A stretch of 15,439 nt of DNA from the NCBI GenBank assembly GCA_047620505.1, contig JBLHKS010000166.1, positions 1 to 15,439 of the forward strand, read 5' to 3'. Made by a program: the position numbers and the translations under genes. This stretch comes from JBLHKS01 sp047620505 (GTDB lineage: Bacteria; Verrucomicrobiota; Verrucomicrobiia; Verrucomicrobiales; DEV007). This document shows positions 1-6,895 of this stretch, piece by piece. A model generated the notes under the pieces. It worked only from the letters and a program-made list of their open reading frames with translations. It was not told the origin of the DNA and did no database searches. Numbering within the stretch: position 1 is the first letter of the stretch; every line of letters begins with the position of its first letter.

Positions 1-2
1 GG

Positions 3-1055
3 GAGCTCGGCACCCTGACGACCGGTTACGGCAAGATTCAGGAAGATCTGGATTTCTGGCAGCGCGAGTTCGAACGCGAGGTGAACGGCCAACGCAGCGG
101 GATCGTCGGCGTCGGACCGCGGGCGAAAAGCATCCGCGATGACCAGCTTGCCTGGCGGCGGCTTGAGGCAGAGCGAATGGCCGGGCTGTTGCAGACGATG
201 ACGACGCAGCGCAATGTGATCTCTGAAGAGGTCGCGGAAATCGAGGCCAACGTTCTCGGCGAGTTCTCAGCAGCTGCTCAGGTGCAGGCGGCGAAAATCC
301 TGGCCGAACGCGATCGAGTTGCCGCTCTGAAACGCCAGGTTCAGACGGAACAAGCCGGCATGTTCGCCGGACAGCAGCAGAGTCTGCGTGACGCGATTTC
401 CGGCCAGATCGATACGCGATTGGCGGATTTGACGCGGCTGCAAAACGAATTGACCCAACTTTCCGTCGATGAACAAGGTCGCGTCGCCGCACTGCGGGCA
501 GAACCGCGCCGGGATCTTTTAACGCAGACCCTCGCTCTTCACGGCCTGTTTCTCGCGGGCGAGGAAGGCGGCACTTTCGCGCTCTCGGCTTATATCGTGT
601 TGGCCTTACTTTTCATGCTCGTCGACACGATTCCGATCATCGTGAAGTTCTTCTCAAAGCACGGCCCCTACGATAATTTGGTCGACTGCGACGAGACGAG
701 GTCCGACCGCGAGCGCGGCACGTTTTTGTCGAGCTACAACCGCTACATGGACAATCTCGGGGACAGCCAGCTTCCACATTTGAGCCGCACGCGCCCAGTG
801 GAAGTCGCGCTCTCCGATGGGATGGATCGATCCCGAGCGGCGAAGGAATTTCTCGAGCACTTGCTGGAATTGGAGCGCGCTTTTCAGGGCAGAATTCGGA
901 CTGAGCGCGAAGAGCTCGTGGCCGTGGGCGATGAAAAATCGAAGCAGCGAATTGAAGTGCTCGACGACATTTCGAAGACGTTTTACGACGATATGCGGAC
1001 TCGGATGGCGAGTTTTTTCGATGCGGGAACGAGCGCGTCGCCGGAATTCAGTTAG
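3..1055 (+). CDS. DUF4407 family membrane/coiled-coil protein (5' part missing)
   Basis: The frame is open from the window edge, so this is the last 350 residues of a longer protein. The GTG at 81 lies inside conserved coding sequence and is not the start. Visible parts, in order: a polar segment with GVGPRAKS, the conserved element that in DUF4407 precedes the coiled coil; a long helical, Q/E/R-rich region (about nt 150-510); then a membrane segment at about nt 582-650 containing VDTIPIIVKFFSKHGPYDNL. This closely follows the DUF4407 pattern of an acidic residue and proline in the TM helix followed by K-x(5)-GPYD. The tail is again charged and helical. The N-terminal TM helices expected of the family lie outside the window. 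Function of DUF4407 is unknown; I recognise the family, not a role. It converges with the Bat operon, 26 bp away. Confidence 0.8.
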   Translation, partial: ELGTLTTGYGKIQEDLDFWQREFEREVNGQRSGIVGVGPRAKSIRDDQLAWRRLEAERMAGLLQTMTTQRNVISEEVAEIEANVLGEFSAAAQVQAAKILAERDRVAALKRQVQTEQAGMFAGQQQSLRDAISGQIDTRLADLTRLQNELTQLSVDEQGRVAALRAEPRRDLLTQTLALHGLFLAGEEGGTFALSAYIVLALLFMLVDTIPIIVKFFSKHGPYDNLVDCDETRSDRERGTFLSSYNRYMDNLGDSQLPHLSRTRPVEVALSDGMDRSRAAKEFLEHLLELERAFQGRIRTEREELVAVGDEKSKQRIEVLDDISKTFYDDMRTRMASFFDAGTSASPEFS

Positions 1056-1081
1056 GGCGACGGTTCAAGGCCTCAGGCCTA

Positions 1082-2776
1082 CTACCAATCTCTTTCGACC
1101 GCCTTGTACTTTCCGCTTTTACTCTTCTCGCGAGCTTCCGCGTTTGCCTCTTCCTGCTCTAACAAATCCTCAGGATTCAACATCGGCGGCGGGATGTCCT
1201 GAGCCTCCATGTCAACGGCGTGCTCGCCCTGCTGTTGATCACTGGGCTCCATCTCGCCTTCATTTTCGGCCTCCTCAGTTTCGCCTTCATTTTCCTCGGA
1301 TTCTGAATCTTCGGGGTCGCCTTCTTCCGGATCCTTCTCATCAACCGGCGTGTCTTCGTCGGATTTCTGGCGTTCTTCGACATCGGCCAAGCTCCAGAGC
1401 GTAACTTCCAGATTCCAAGCCGTGTCTTCGTGTCCAGGCCGCATCTGCAGGCATGTCCGGAACGCTTCCTTCGCCATCATAAAATGTAGCCGCGCCATGT
1501 TGTAGTCCGTCCCCGGCTCGATCGCGAGAGTCTTTTTTCCCTCGCGGAAACTGGCGATTCCCGCGTTGTAAACCGAATCCATCCGGCGATCAGGATGCTC
1601 AAAATCTACGGCAGCAGCCATGAACGATTCACGCGCGCCGAGGAAATTTTTCACCAGCAGCTGCTGACAACCCAGGTTGAACTTCGCCTGCGGATCGTCC
1701 GGGCCCGCAGCTTGAATTTCGCCGGAAAACATCGCGGCAAAAAGCAGCAGAGCCGCAGTCGCACCACCGCGGTTAGCAAAACCCCAACGCACAAACGGCG
1801 GAGCCAGCAGCACCAAGGCTGCCACGAGGAAAAAAGGAAATGTGTCTTCCCAACGCATCATTTGCTCATCGGATTCAACGACCGCTTCTCTGCGGAAGTG
1901 CTCAACCAATTTTGTGTAGAGATCGCCCAGTTGCAACGCCTTGGTTCCGGCGTTGAAAAAGACTCCATGCGGACAGGATTTCGCGAGATCGCTCAGTCCT
2001 CCAGTCTCCAATTTGCTCCAGACTTCGCGATCGTTGTGCATCGTAAAAGCGGGCGGCTGGCCCGACTCAACACGCGCGGGAACTCGCGCGCCGACTCGCG
2101 CATCGCCGATTCCGATCACCACAAAGTAAACGCCTAATCGCTCGAGTTCGGCCGCTGCTTTTTCTGGTCCGCTGTCCTGATCTCCACCGTCACTCAGCAG
2201 AATCACATCCTGCAAACCACGCCGATCTTCGCTCAAAAGCTTGTCGGTCGTCTTCAAAATCGCGTCACCGATCCGCGTTCCACCCTGATCGACAATTTCC
2301 GGCCCGGCTTCTTCGAGCTTGTCGAAAAAGAACGAGTAGTCGTTCGTTAGCGGACACATAATCGAGCTGGAACCCGCAAACGCGACGAGACCGATCCGAT
2401 GATTCTCGAGATCTCGGACGCAGCTGCGAATCGCCAGTTTTGCGCTCGTCAAACGATCCGGCTGAAGGTCTGAAGCGAGCATGCTCCGCGAAACATCCAG
2501 CAGAAAAATCACATCCCGATTTTCGCTGGCGACGTCCTCGGGAATCTCCTTCCAGGCCGGTCGCGCGAGCGCGATGACCAGCAACGCCATTCCGGTTAGA
2601 ACGCAAGCGACTTCAAATCTGCGATCGCGAAGACTCGTGTTCGCCTCTTCGCGTCCACCGAGAAAATAGCGAATCGCGAGTTTGCGAGTGCGCTCGGATA
2701 GAAAAAACAACCCAGCAGCTGCTGCCACGAAGATCAGCCCGAAAAGCCACCAGGGTTGTTGGAAATGAGGAAACAT
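1082..2776 (-). CDS. BatB/BatC-like VWA-TPR membrane protein
   Basis: 564 residues. Two N-terminal TM helices (about 9-25 and 55-72) are followed by a von Willebrand A domain (about 87-300). Its metal-site motif is complete: D94-x-S96-x-S98, T167 in GGTRIGDA, and D196 in LLSDGGD. A TM pair at about 312-350 leads to a TPR region (about 362-460), a very acidic low-complexity stretch (about 470-525) and a conserved end, PEDLLEQEEA...KAVERDW. The layout matches the fused BatB+BatC (VWA plus TPR) proteins of Bacteroides-aerotolerance-type operons, thought to assist folding or stress tolerance at the membrane. It is the last gene of the operon and starts 7 bp after batA stops. The ATG gives the expected hydrophobic N-terminus; no clear Shine-Dalgarno is seen. 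Family is certain; substrate and partner are unknown. Confidence 0.88.
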   Translation of the reverse strand: MFPHFQQPWWLFGLIFVAAAAGLFFLSERTRKLAIRYFLGGREEANTSLRDRRFEVACVLTGMALLVIALARPAWKEIPEDVASENRDVIFLLDVSRSMLASDLQPDRLTSAKLAIRSCVRDLENHRIGLVAFAGSSSIMCPLTNDYSFFFDKLEEAGPEIVDQGGTRIGDAILKTTDKLLSEDRRGLQDVILLSDGGDQDSGPEKAAAELERLGVYFVVIGIGDARVGARVPARVESGQPPAFTMHNDREVWSKLETGGLSDLAKSCPHGVFFNAGTKALQLGDLYTKLVEHFRREAVVESDEQMMRWEDTFPFFLVAALVLLAPPFVRWGFANRGGATAALLLFAAMFSGEIQAAGPDDPQAKFNLGCQQLLVKNFLGARESFMAAAVDFEHPDRRMDSVYNAGIASFREGKKTLAIEPGTDYNMARLHFMMAKEAFRTCLQMRPGHEDTAWNLEVTLWSLADVEERQKSDEDTPVDEKDPEEGDPEDSESEENEGETEEAENEGEMEPSDQQQGEHAVDMEAQDIPPPMLNPEDLLEQEEANAEAREKSKSGKYKAVERDW

Positions 2777-2783
2777 GGCTCGT

Positions 2784-3851
2784 TTATGGAATCTGCCGCA
2801 GCCAAGTACAACGCAGGACGTGTTCGAGCGCCAGAATCAAAAGCGCCGTGAAAGCAAACCAAGTGAAAACTTCGCCCGGTACCCGTCTTAGAGTCGAGCG
2901 CATTCGGCTTTGTTCGAGACTGTCGATCTCCTTGTATACTGCTTTTAGCGTGTCAAAATCATGCGCAGTTCGAAAAATTCCCCCGGTCATTTCGGCCATC
3001 CGCTCGAGCGCCTGCTCCGACGCGGTCCGCACGCGCGAGGCCTCGATAGTGGTGTTGTCATCGACCCTGACGAATTGGGATTTTGGCGGATCAGTCAGGC
3101 TGATCGTATATATCTTGATCCCCCACGCTTTGGCCAGCGCGGCGGCCTGGAGCGGAAGTGTCCGACCGCAATTATTCTCCCCGTCGGTCAGCAGCACGAT
3201 GATTTTACTGGCGATCGGCTCCAACGACGGGCCGGTTTCGTCGCCGCGATCGAGCCGGTCTTCCAGGCTCGAAAGCCGCGCAGCTGCCAGGGCTGTTGCG
3301 TCGCCGTACGCGGTTCCGTCTTCATTCGGTCGATCATTGATTACGAGTTCGTCCGTTAAGTACGTAACCATGTCATGGCTCAACGTCAGTGGACAAATCG
3401 TATCCGCATAACGCGCGAAAGTGACCATCCCAACGAGATCATCAGGACGGCCATCGAGTTCATCTTCTTCGCTTCCAATGATAAAATCATGAATCACGCT
3501 TTTGGCGACGTTGAGTCGAGAAGTTTCCCGGCCGCTGTGCCGCATTCGCATGTCCATGCTGCTCGAAATGTCGACGAGCAATTCGATCGCGACGCCTTCG
3601 CGCTCAACGGACGATTCGAACCGATCAACCTGCGGGCGTGCGATCGCAATCAGCAAAGCGACCACAGCGAGGATTCGCAGCACGTTCGGCAACCAGAGAA
3701 AATGCTGGCGGATCGATTTCGGGATCTCAGCCGACTCGCCAACCGAGGAAAAACCCAGACTTCGACCACGCCGAGCGAAAATCTGCCAAACCAACAGAGC
3801 CGCTGCCGGAAACGCGAGGAAGATCGCTAACGATAAATTTGGGAAACTCAT
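2784..3851 (-). CDS. batA: BatA-like VWA-domain membrane protein
   Basis: 355 residues. TM helices at about 7-24 and 54-72 flank a short cytoplasmic loop. ARPQ (71-74) marks the usual exit into the VWA domain (about 86-300). The MIDAS residues are intact: D94-I-S96-S-S98 in LLVDISSSMD, T180 in EDGTAYGDA, and D223 in LLTDGENN. A last TM helix sits at about 328-345. Length and layout are those of BatA, the first VWA protein of Bat operons, expected to face the periplasm with its metal-binding domain and act with BatB. The start codon overlaps the stop of the upstream BatD-like gene by 4 bp (ATGA), pointing to translational coupling. The split from the next gene as BatA versus BatB rests on order and on the TPR tail of the neighbour. 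Confidence 0.88.
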   Translation of the reverse strand: MSFPNLSLAIFLAFPAAALLVWQIFARRGRSLGFSSVGESAEIPKSIRQHFLWLPNVLRILAVVALLIAIARPQVDRFESSVEREGVAIELLVDISSSMDMRMRHSGRETSRLNVAKSVIHDFIIGSEEDELDGRPDDLVGMVTFARYADTICPLTLSHDMVTYLTDELVINDRPNEDGTAYGDATALAAARLSSLEDRLDRGDETGPSLEPIASKIIVLLTDGENNCGRTLPLQAAALAKAWGIKIYTISLTDPPKSQFVRVDDNTTIEASRVRTASEQALERMAEMTGGIFRTAHDFDTLKAVYKEIDSLEQSRMRSTLRRVPGEVFTWFAFTALLILALEHVLRCTWLRQIP

Positions 3852-4630
3852 CGCGTTAGCTCCAATTCGGCGAATGCCCTGATTTCCGATTTGAGTTCAT
3901 CGCTCACCGGCTCTTCCGAGCGAGCAAATCTGATTTCATCCAGGCGCGACCAGATCGCAGCCGCTTTTGAATTTGATGTCGATTCGTAAGCAAAAACCGC
4001 CGCGCGAATCGGCTCCGGTTCGGCGGTTGAATCGAGCGTTGCCAGCAGCTGCTCACGAGCTATGTCGGACGGATCTGGCGGCGGCGGCGGCGGTCCGCGA
4101 TCACGCAGGAACACCAAAGCAAGAATCCAGACCACGCCCATGACCACGATCGAAACCTGGATCAGCCACGAAACGCGCGGCTTCACAGAGGGTCGAATCT
4201 CGGTTTTCAGCGGTTCACCTGGAAGAATTGAACGAATCTCGATCGCGATTGGCTCAGTCGTAGTCGTCACCGTTTGACCTGAGCCAACTGTGGGCCTACT
4301 CAGAATCGTCAGCGCCGGAACCTCGCTCTCTCCCGGCAAACCCGGATCGAATCGCCAGATCCAAGTGTCGGTGACCGAAGTTGCGCTCCTCGTCGTCACG
4401 ACCTCCAAATCGCGCCGATCAAATCCGGAAATCGAGAAGCGACGGACGTCGGAGCTGAAAGCGCGTTCTTTTCCTGTGGAGAGCACGATTTCCTCCGGAT
4501 TTCGCGCCGTTGTGACCGAAACTTTAACCAGCAGCTGCTCGGCCACGGTTACCGATTCGGGCTCGACTTGAACATCGACCGTAACCGCAGATTGCGCGAC
4601 TAACAAACTGGCAAACAGCGCGCTAACCAT
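3848..4630 (-). CDS. BatD-like membrane protein
   Basis: 260 residues. A short signal-like hydrophobic start (2-15) is followed by a beta-rich region (about 16-135) with VEPESVTVAEQLLVKVSVT, the opening strand pattern of BatD-type Ig-like domains. One TM helix at about 154-175 is followed by six prolines in a row (180-185) and a helical cytoplasmic tail (about 188-260). The single TM with a small cytoplasmic domain also resembles DUF4381 proteins, which occupy the same place between DUF58 and BatA in many operons. It overlaps DUF58 by 8 bp and batA by 4 bp, so the three are surely co-translated. At about half the length of Bacteroides BatD it would be a reduced version. The call rests on position and domain layout more than on strong motifs. 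Confidence 0.7.
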   Translation of the reverse strand: MVSALFASLLVAQSAVTVDVQVEPESVTVAEQLLVKVSVTTARNPEEIVLSTGKERAFSSDVRRFSISGFDRRDLEVVTTRSATSVTDTWIWRFDPGLPGESEVPALTILSRPTVGSGQTVTTTTEPIAIEIRSILPGEPLKTEIRPSVKPRVSWLIQVSIVVMGVVWILALVFLRDRGPPPPPPDPSDIAREQLLATLDSTAEPEPIRAAVFAYESTSNSKAAAIWSRLDEIRFARSEEPVSDELKSEIRAFAELELTR

Positions 4631-5510
4631 GATGATTTCCTCGCCGATTAGCGATCCGCGATTTCAAAAAACCGTGCAGCGCGCCCACGTAGTCGTCGCC
4701 GACTCCAAGCTCGAAATGATCGATGCCCGCTTCGTCGAAAATGCCTAGCATCTCGGTTTGGCGCTTCTGCGCGCGCTTCGCGAACGAAGATCGAACCGCC
4801 GCGCTGCCGGTATCGACCGAAATAATCTCGCCGGATTCAGCGTCACGCAGCCGAGCCAAGCCTACTGCCGGCAACTCCGATTCGTGCGGATCGACGACGG
4901 AAACCGCGACGATGTCGTGAAGTCGAGAAGCCGCCTGAAGCGCATCTTCAAAACCAGAATCATGAAAATCCGAAATGACGAAAACCACCGCGCGACGACG
5001 CGCGACGTGCATCAAAAGCTCCAGCGGCTCTGCCAAACTCGTGCCGGTTGATTCAGGCGTGAAGTTCAAGACTTCATACATGATCTGCGAAACGTGAACG
5101 CGCCCCTTGCCGGGCTCGAGGTAGCGCTCAAGCTGGTCGCTGAACAGCATCAACCCGACTCGATCATGATTCGCGGCTGCCGAAAACGCGAGCAGCCCGG
5201 CAAGTTCAGCGGCGGCCTGACGCTTCGTCTGCGCCTGACTACCGAAATTCTTCGACGCAGAAATATCGACCAGAATATAGACCGAAAGGTCTCGCTCTTC
5301 GATGAACCGCTTGATGTAGGGCTCGCCAGTTCGTGCGGTCACGTTCCAATCGATCGAGCGAATCTCATCGCCAGGCGCGTACGGTCGCACGTCTTCGAAC
5401 TCGATCCCTCGCCCTTTGAAGACGCTCAGGTACTCGCCCGCGAGAAGCTCCTCCACCGCATGCTGGCAGCGGATTTCAAGAGCCCGAAAGTCGGCGTCGG
5501 CGAGTTCCAT
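4623..5510 (-). CDS. DUF58 domain protein (VWA-like, Bat operon)
   Basis: 295 residues with no TM helices. The N-terminal half has the DUF58 signature: G-x-EFEDVRPYAPGDEIRSIDWNVTART (about 35-61), then IKRFIEERDLSVYILVDISAS. The second part is a VWA-like fold with D82-x-S84-x-S86, a T at 155/157 in STGTSLAEPL, and D181 in VFVISDFHD, so a metal site looks possible. DUF58 proteins normally lie directly downstream of a MoxR AAA+ ATPase and are thought to work with it. Here the upstream neighbour is a siroheme-decarboxylase-like gene and no MoxR is visible. The ATG is preceded by GGCAGGGA at a suitable distance, one of the better ribosome sites in the window; the gap from the upstream stop is 12 bp. 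Confidence 0.9.
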   Translation of the reverse strand: MELADADFRALEIRCQHAVEELLAGEYLSVFKGRGIEFEDVRPYAPGDEIRSIDWNVTARTGEPYIKRFIEERDLSVYILVDISASKNFGSQAQTKRQAAAELAGLLAFSAAANHDRVGLMLFSDQLERYLEPGKGRVHVSQIMYEVLNFTPESTGTSLAEPLELLMHVARRRAVVFVISDFHDSGFEDALQAASRLHDIVAVSVVDPHESELPAVGLARLRDAESGEIISVDTGSAAVRSSFAKRAQKRQTEMLGIFDEAGIDHFELGVGDDYVGALHGFLKSRIANRRGNHHG

Positions 5511-5522
5511 GTCCCTGCCAGT

Positions 5523-6650
5523 TTAGACCACGTTTTCTTTCCCTGCCCACTTCTCATGCCAAGCTTTGTAAATCTCCGGCGAGATTTCCGACGGCTTGAT
5601 TTCGCTGCGCCCGCCCCAGAAAACGTTGTCGTATTCGACTGGAATGCCGATATCAGCCAAGTGCTTGTCGATCGCCGCTTTGTGCTCAAGCATCCAAGCT
5701 TTGTCCGTTCCGTGGACCACGCCCATGATGTTGACGCCGCCGAATTTCGGCCCGCCTTCACGCCAATAACAGTGGGTCATGATGTGGTGTCGACCAACCT
5801 CGCTGCCCGCGCGTTCCTGCATGCCTTCGGGGACTTTCCAGTGGAACAGGCCGTTGAAACGCGTCACGCGCTTGCCGGTTTCGGACGGTTTGACGTGCTC
5901 GAGGAAAGTCGAAAACCGCCCGATCACCCGCTTCTTATCGAGCCCCTCCGCGACTTTGCAGAACGTCTCGAAATCGACCCCAGCGAGCTCAGCGCGAGCG
6001 ACCCAAGGGTTCTCGCAGACCTCTTCCGGCTTGAGCTCTTCCTTCAAGGCAAGCAGCACCGTCCATTCCTGTGGATCGAGATCGACGATCGCCGTCGTCA
6101 TCATTTCCGCAGGCGCATCGGATTTGTCGCCGAATTCCATCGCCTTACGCCGGACGTGACCGACGCCCAACGCGAAAATTCCATGCGCCGGCATCAGGAT
6201 AAAATCTTTCGCGCCGGTCAGGCGGACGAGCGCATCGCCGTGTTCCTGAAGCGACTCGCCCTGCGGCACTTTGAGCGTCGTCCAGAGCCGAAACTCGCTG
6301 CCAGTGATCGCGCGGTCAGTCGACCGAACCACAACATGGCCGCTGAACGGATCCTGCTTCGACATGAAGTTGAAAATCGTATCGAGTTTTTCCTCCGGCA
6401 CTCGCCAGGCAACGAGAGCGCCCTCAGCCAGCTTGTTCGCGAGCAGTGTTTGGCGAACTCGGCGAATGACGCCCTTTTCCAGCATCGCGCGAATGCGTTC
6501 GAGCACCGTATCGAGCGGCAAGCCGGCTTCTTCAGCTATTTTCTGAAACGGTAATCGAAGGAACCCCTTCACCATGTCTTCAGAGACGGCGAGGATCTTC
6601 GCGTTAGTTTCTTCGTCGTGTTCGGTAGGAATTTCGGCAAGGTCGCTCAT
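5523..6650 (-). CDS. Fused AhbA/AhbB-like (siroheme decarboxylase) Lrp/AsnC-type protein
   Basis: 375 residues, built as two tandem winged-helix plus RAM-like halves (about 15-165 and 185-345). In separate-subunit systems AhbA and AhbB (or NirD/L/G/H) of this fold remove two acetate carboxyls from siroheme to give didecarboxysiroheme, a precursor of heme b in the alternative route and of heme d1. The C-terminal half carries RHHIMTHCYWREGG (287-300) followed by NIMGVVHG, close to the family's H-x-Y-R heme-contact pattern. The N-terminal half has EFRLWTTLKVPQG (119-131), but the equivalent H-N-Y positions read RSTDRAITGS, so that site looks changed. I chose the ATG at 6650 because similarity begins right after it; an in-frame extension to 6773 is low-complexity. 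It may instead be a heme-sensing regulator. First gene of the Bat transcription unit. Confidence 0.72.
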   Translation of the reverse strand: MSDLAEIPTEHDEETNAKILAVSEDMVKGFLRLPFQKIAEEAGLPLDTVLERIRAMLEKGVIRRVRQTLLANKLAEGALVAWRVPEEKLDTIFNFMSKQDPFSGHVVVRSTDRAITGSEFRLWTTLKVPQGESLQEHGDALVRLTGAKDFILMPAHGIFALGVGHVRRKAMEFGDKSDAPAEMMTTAIVDLDPQEWTVLLALKEELKPEEVCENPWVARAELAGVDFETFCKVAEGLDKKRVIGRFSTFLEHVKPSETGKRVTRFNGLFHWKVPEGMQERAGSEVGRHHIMTHCYWREGGPKFGGVNIMGVVHGTDKAWMLEHKAAIDKHLADIGIPVEYDNVFWGGRSEIKPSEISPEIYKAWHEKWAGKENVV

Positions 6651-6663
6651 TTTAAGGGCGGCA

Positions 6664-6692
6664 AGATTAGATGCGGGAGTTTCAGCCTGCAA
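6664..6692 (-). promoter_or_regulatory. Candidate sigma70-type promoter of the Ahb/Bat operon
   Basis: Reading the minus strand, TTGCAG (6692-6687) and TAATCT (6669-6664) are separated by 17 bp, and the -10 lies 13 bp before the ATG at 6650. Each box matches the consensus at only three of six positions, but spacing and location are right. The 245-bp gap between this operon and the GreA-like gene is the only sizeable gap upstream. No operator or riboswitch was recognised in it. Confidence 0.3.
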
Positions 6693-6895
6693 CGGCGTTT
6701 GTTGCCGAAGGCGAAGCGTGGTTTGTGCGGGAGCTGAGTCGGATGCAGCAGCCGACAGAACCGCCAGCGTCACAAGGCGGAAGTCCCCCCGGAAATCCAG
6801 CAGCTGCTCAGTCGAGAAACCGAGCCCCGATGCCAGTGGACCACAAGAATGTGATCCTCCGACATGGCTGCTGATCTTGGCTACGTCAGCGGATC

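Noticed and set aside
269..278. AGCAGCTGCT as a simple restriction site (CAGCTG)
   Set aside because: Restriction would favour avoidance of CAGCTG, and would not explain why more than half of the hexamers share the same two outer bases on each side.
81..1055. GTG at 81 as start of the first gene
   Set aside because: The frame is open to the left edge and conserved DUF4407 sequence (GVGPRAKS region) continues across it, so it is an internal valine.
1068..1080. AGGCCTCAGGCCT as a terminator between the convergent genes
   Set aside because: It is a neat 13-base inverted repeat but too short to form a stable hairpin and has no T-run on either strand.
5094..6554. A 486-codon open frame on the + strand
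   Set aside because: It is antisense across the DUF58 and Ahb-like genes, has no recognisable motif, and is the usual by-product of codon bias; the minus-strand proteins are clearly real.
6651..6773. N-terminal extension of the Ahb-like protein to 6773
   Set aside because: The extra 41 residues are low-complexity and unlike the family; the ATG at 6650 directly precedes the conserved part.
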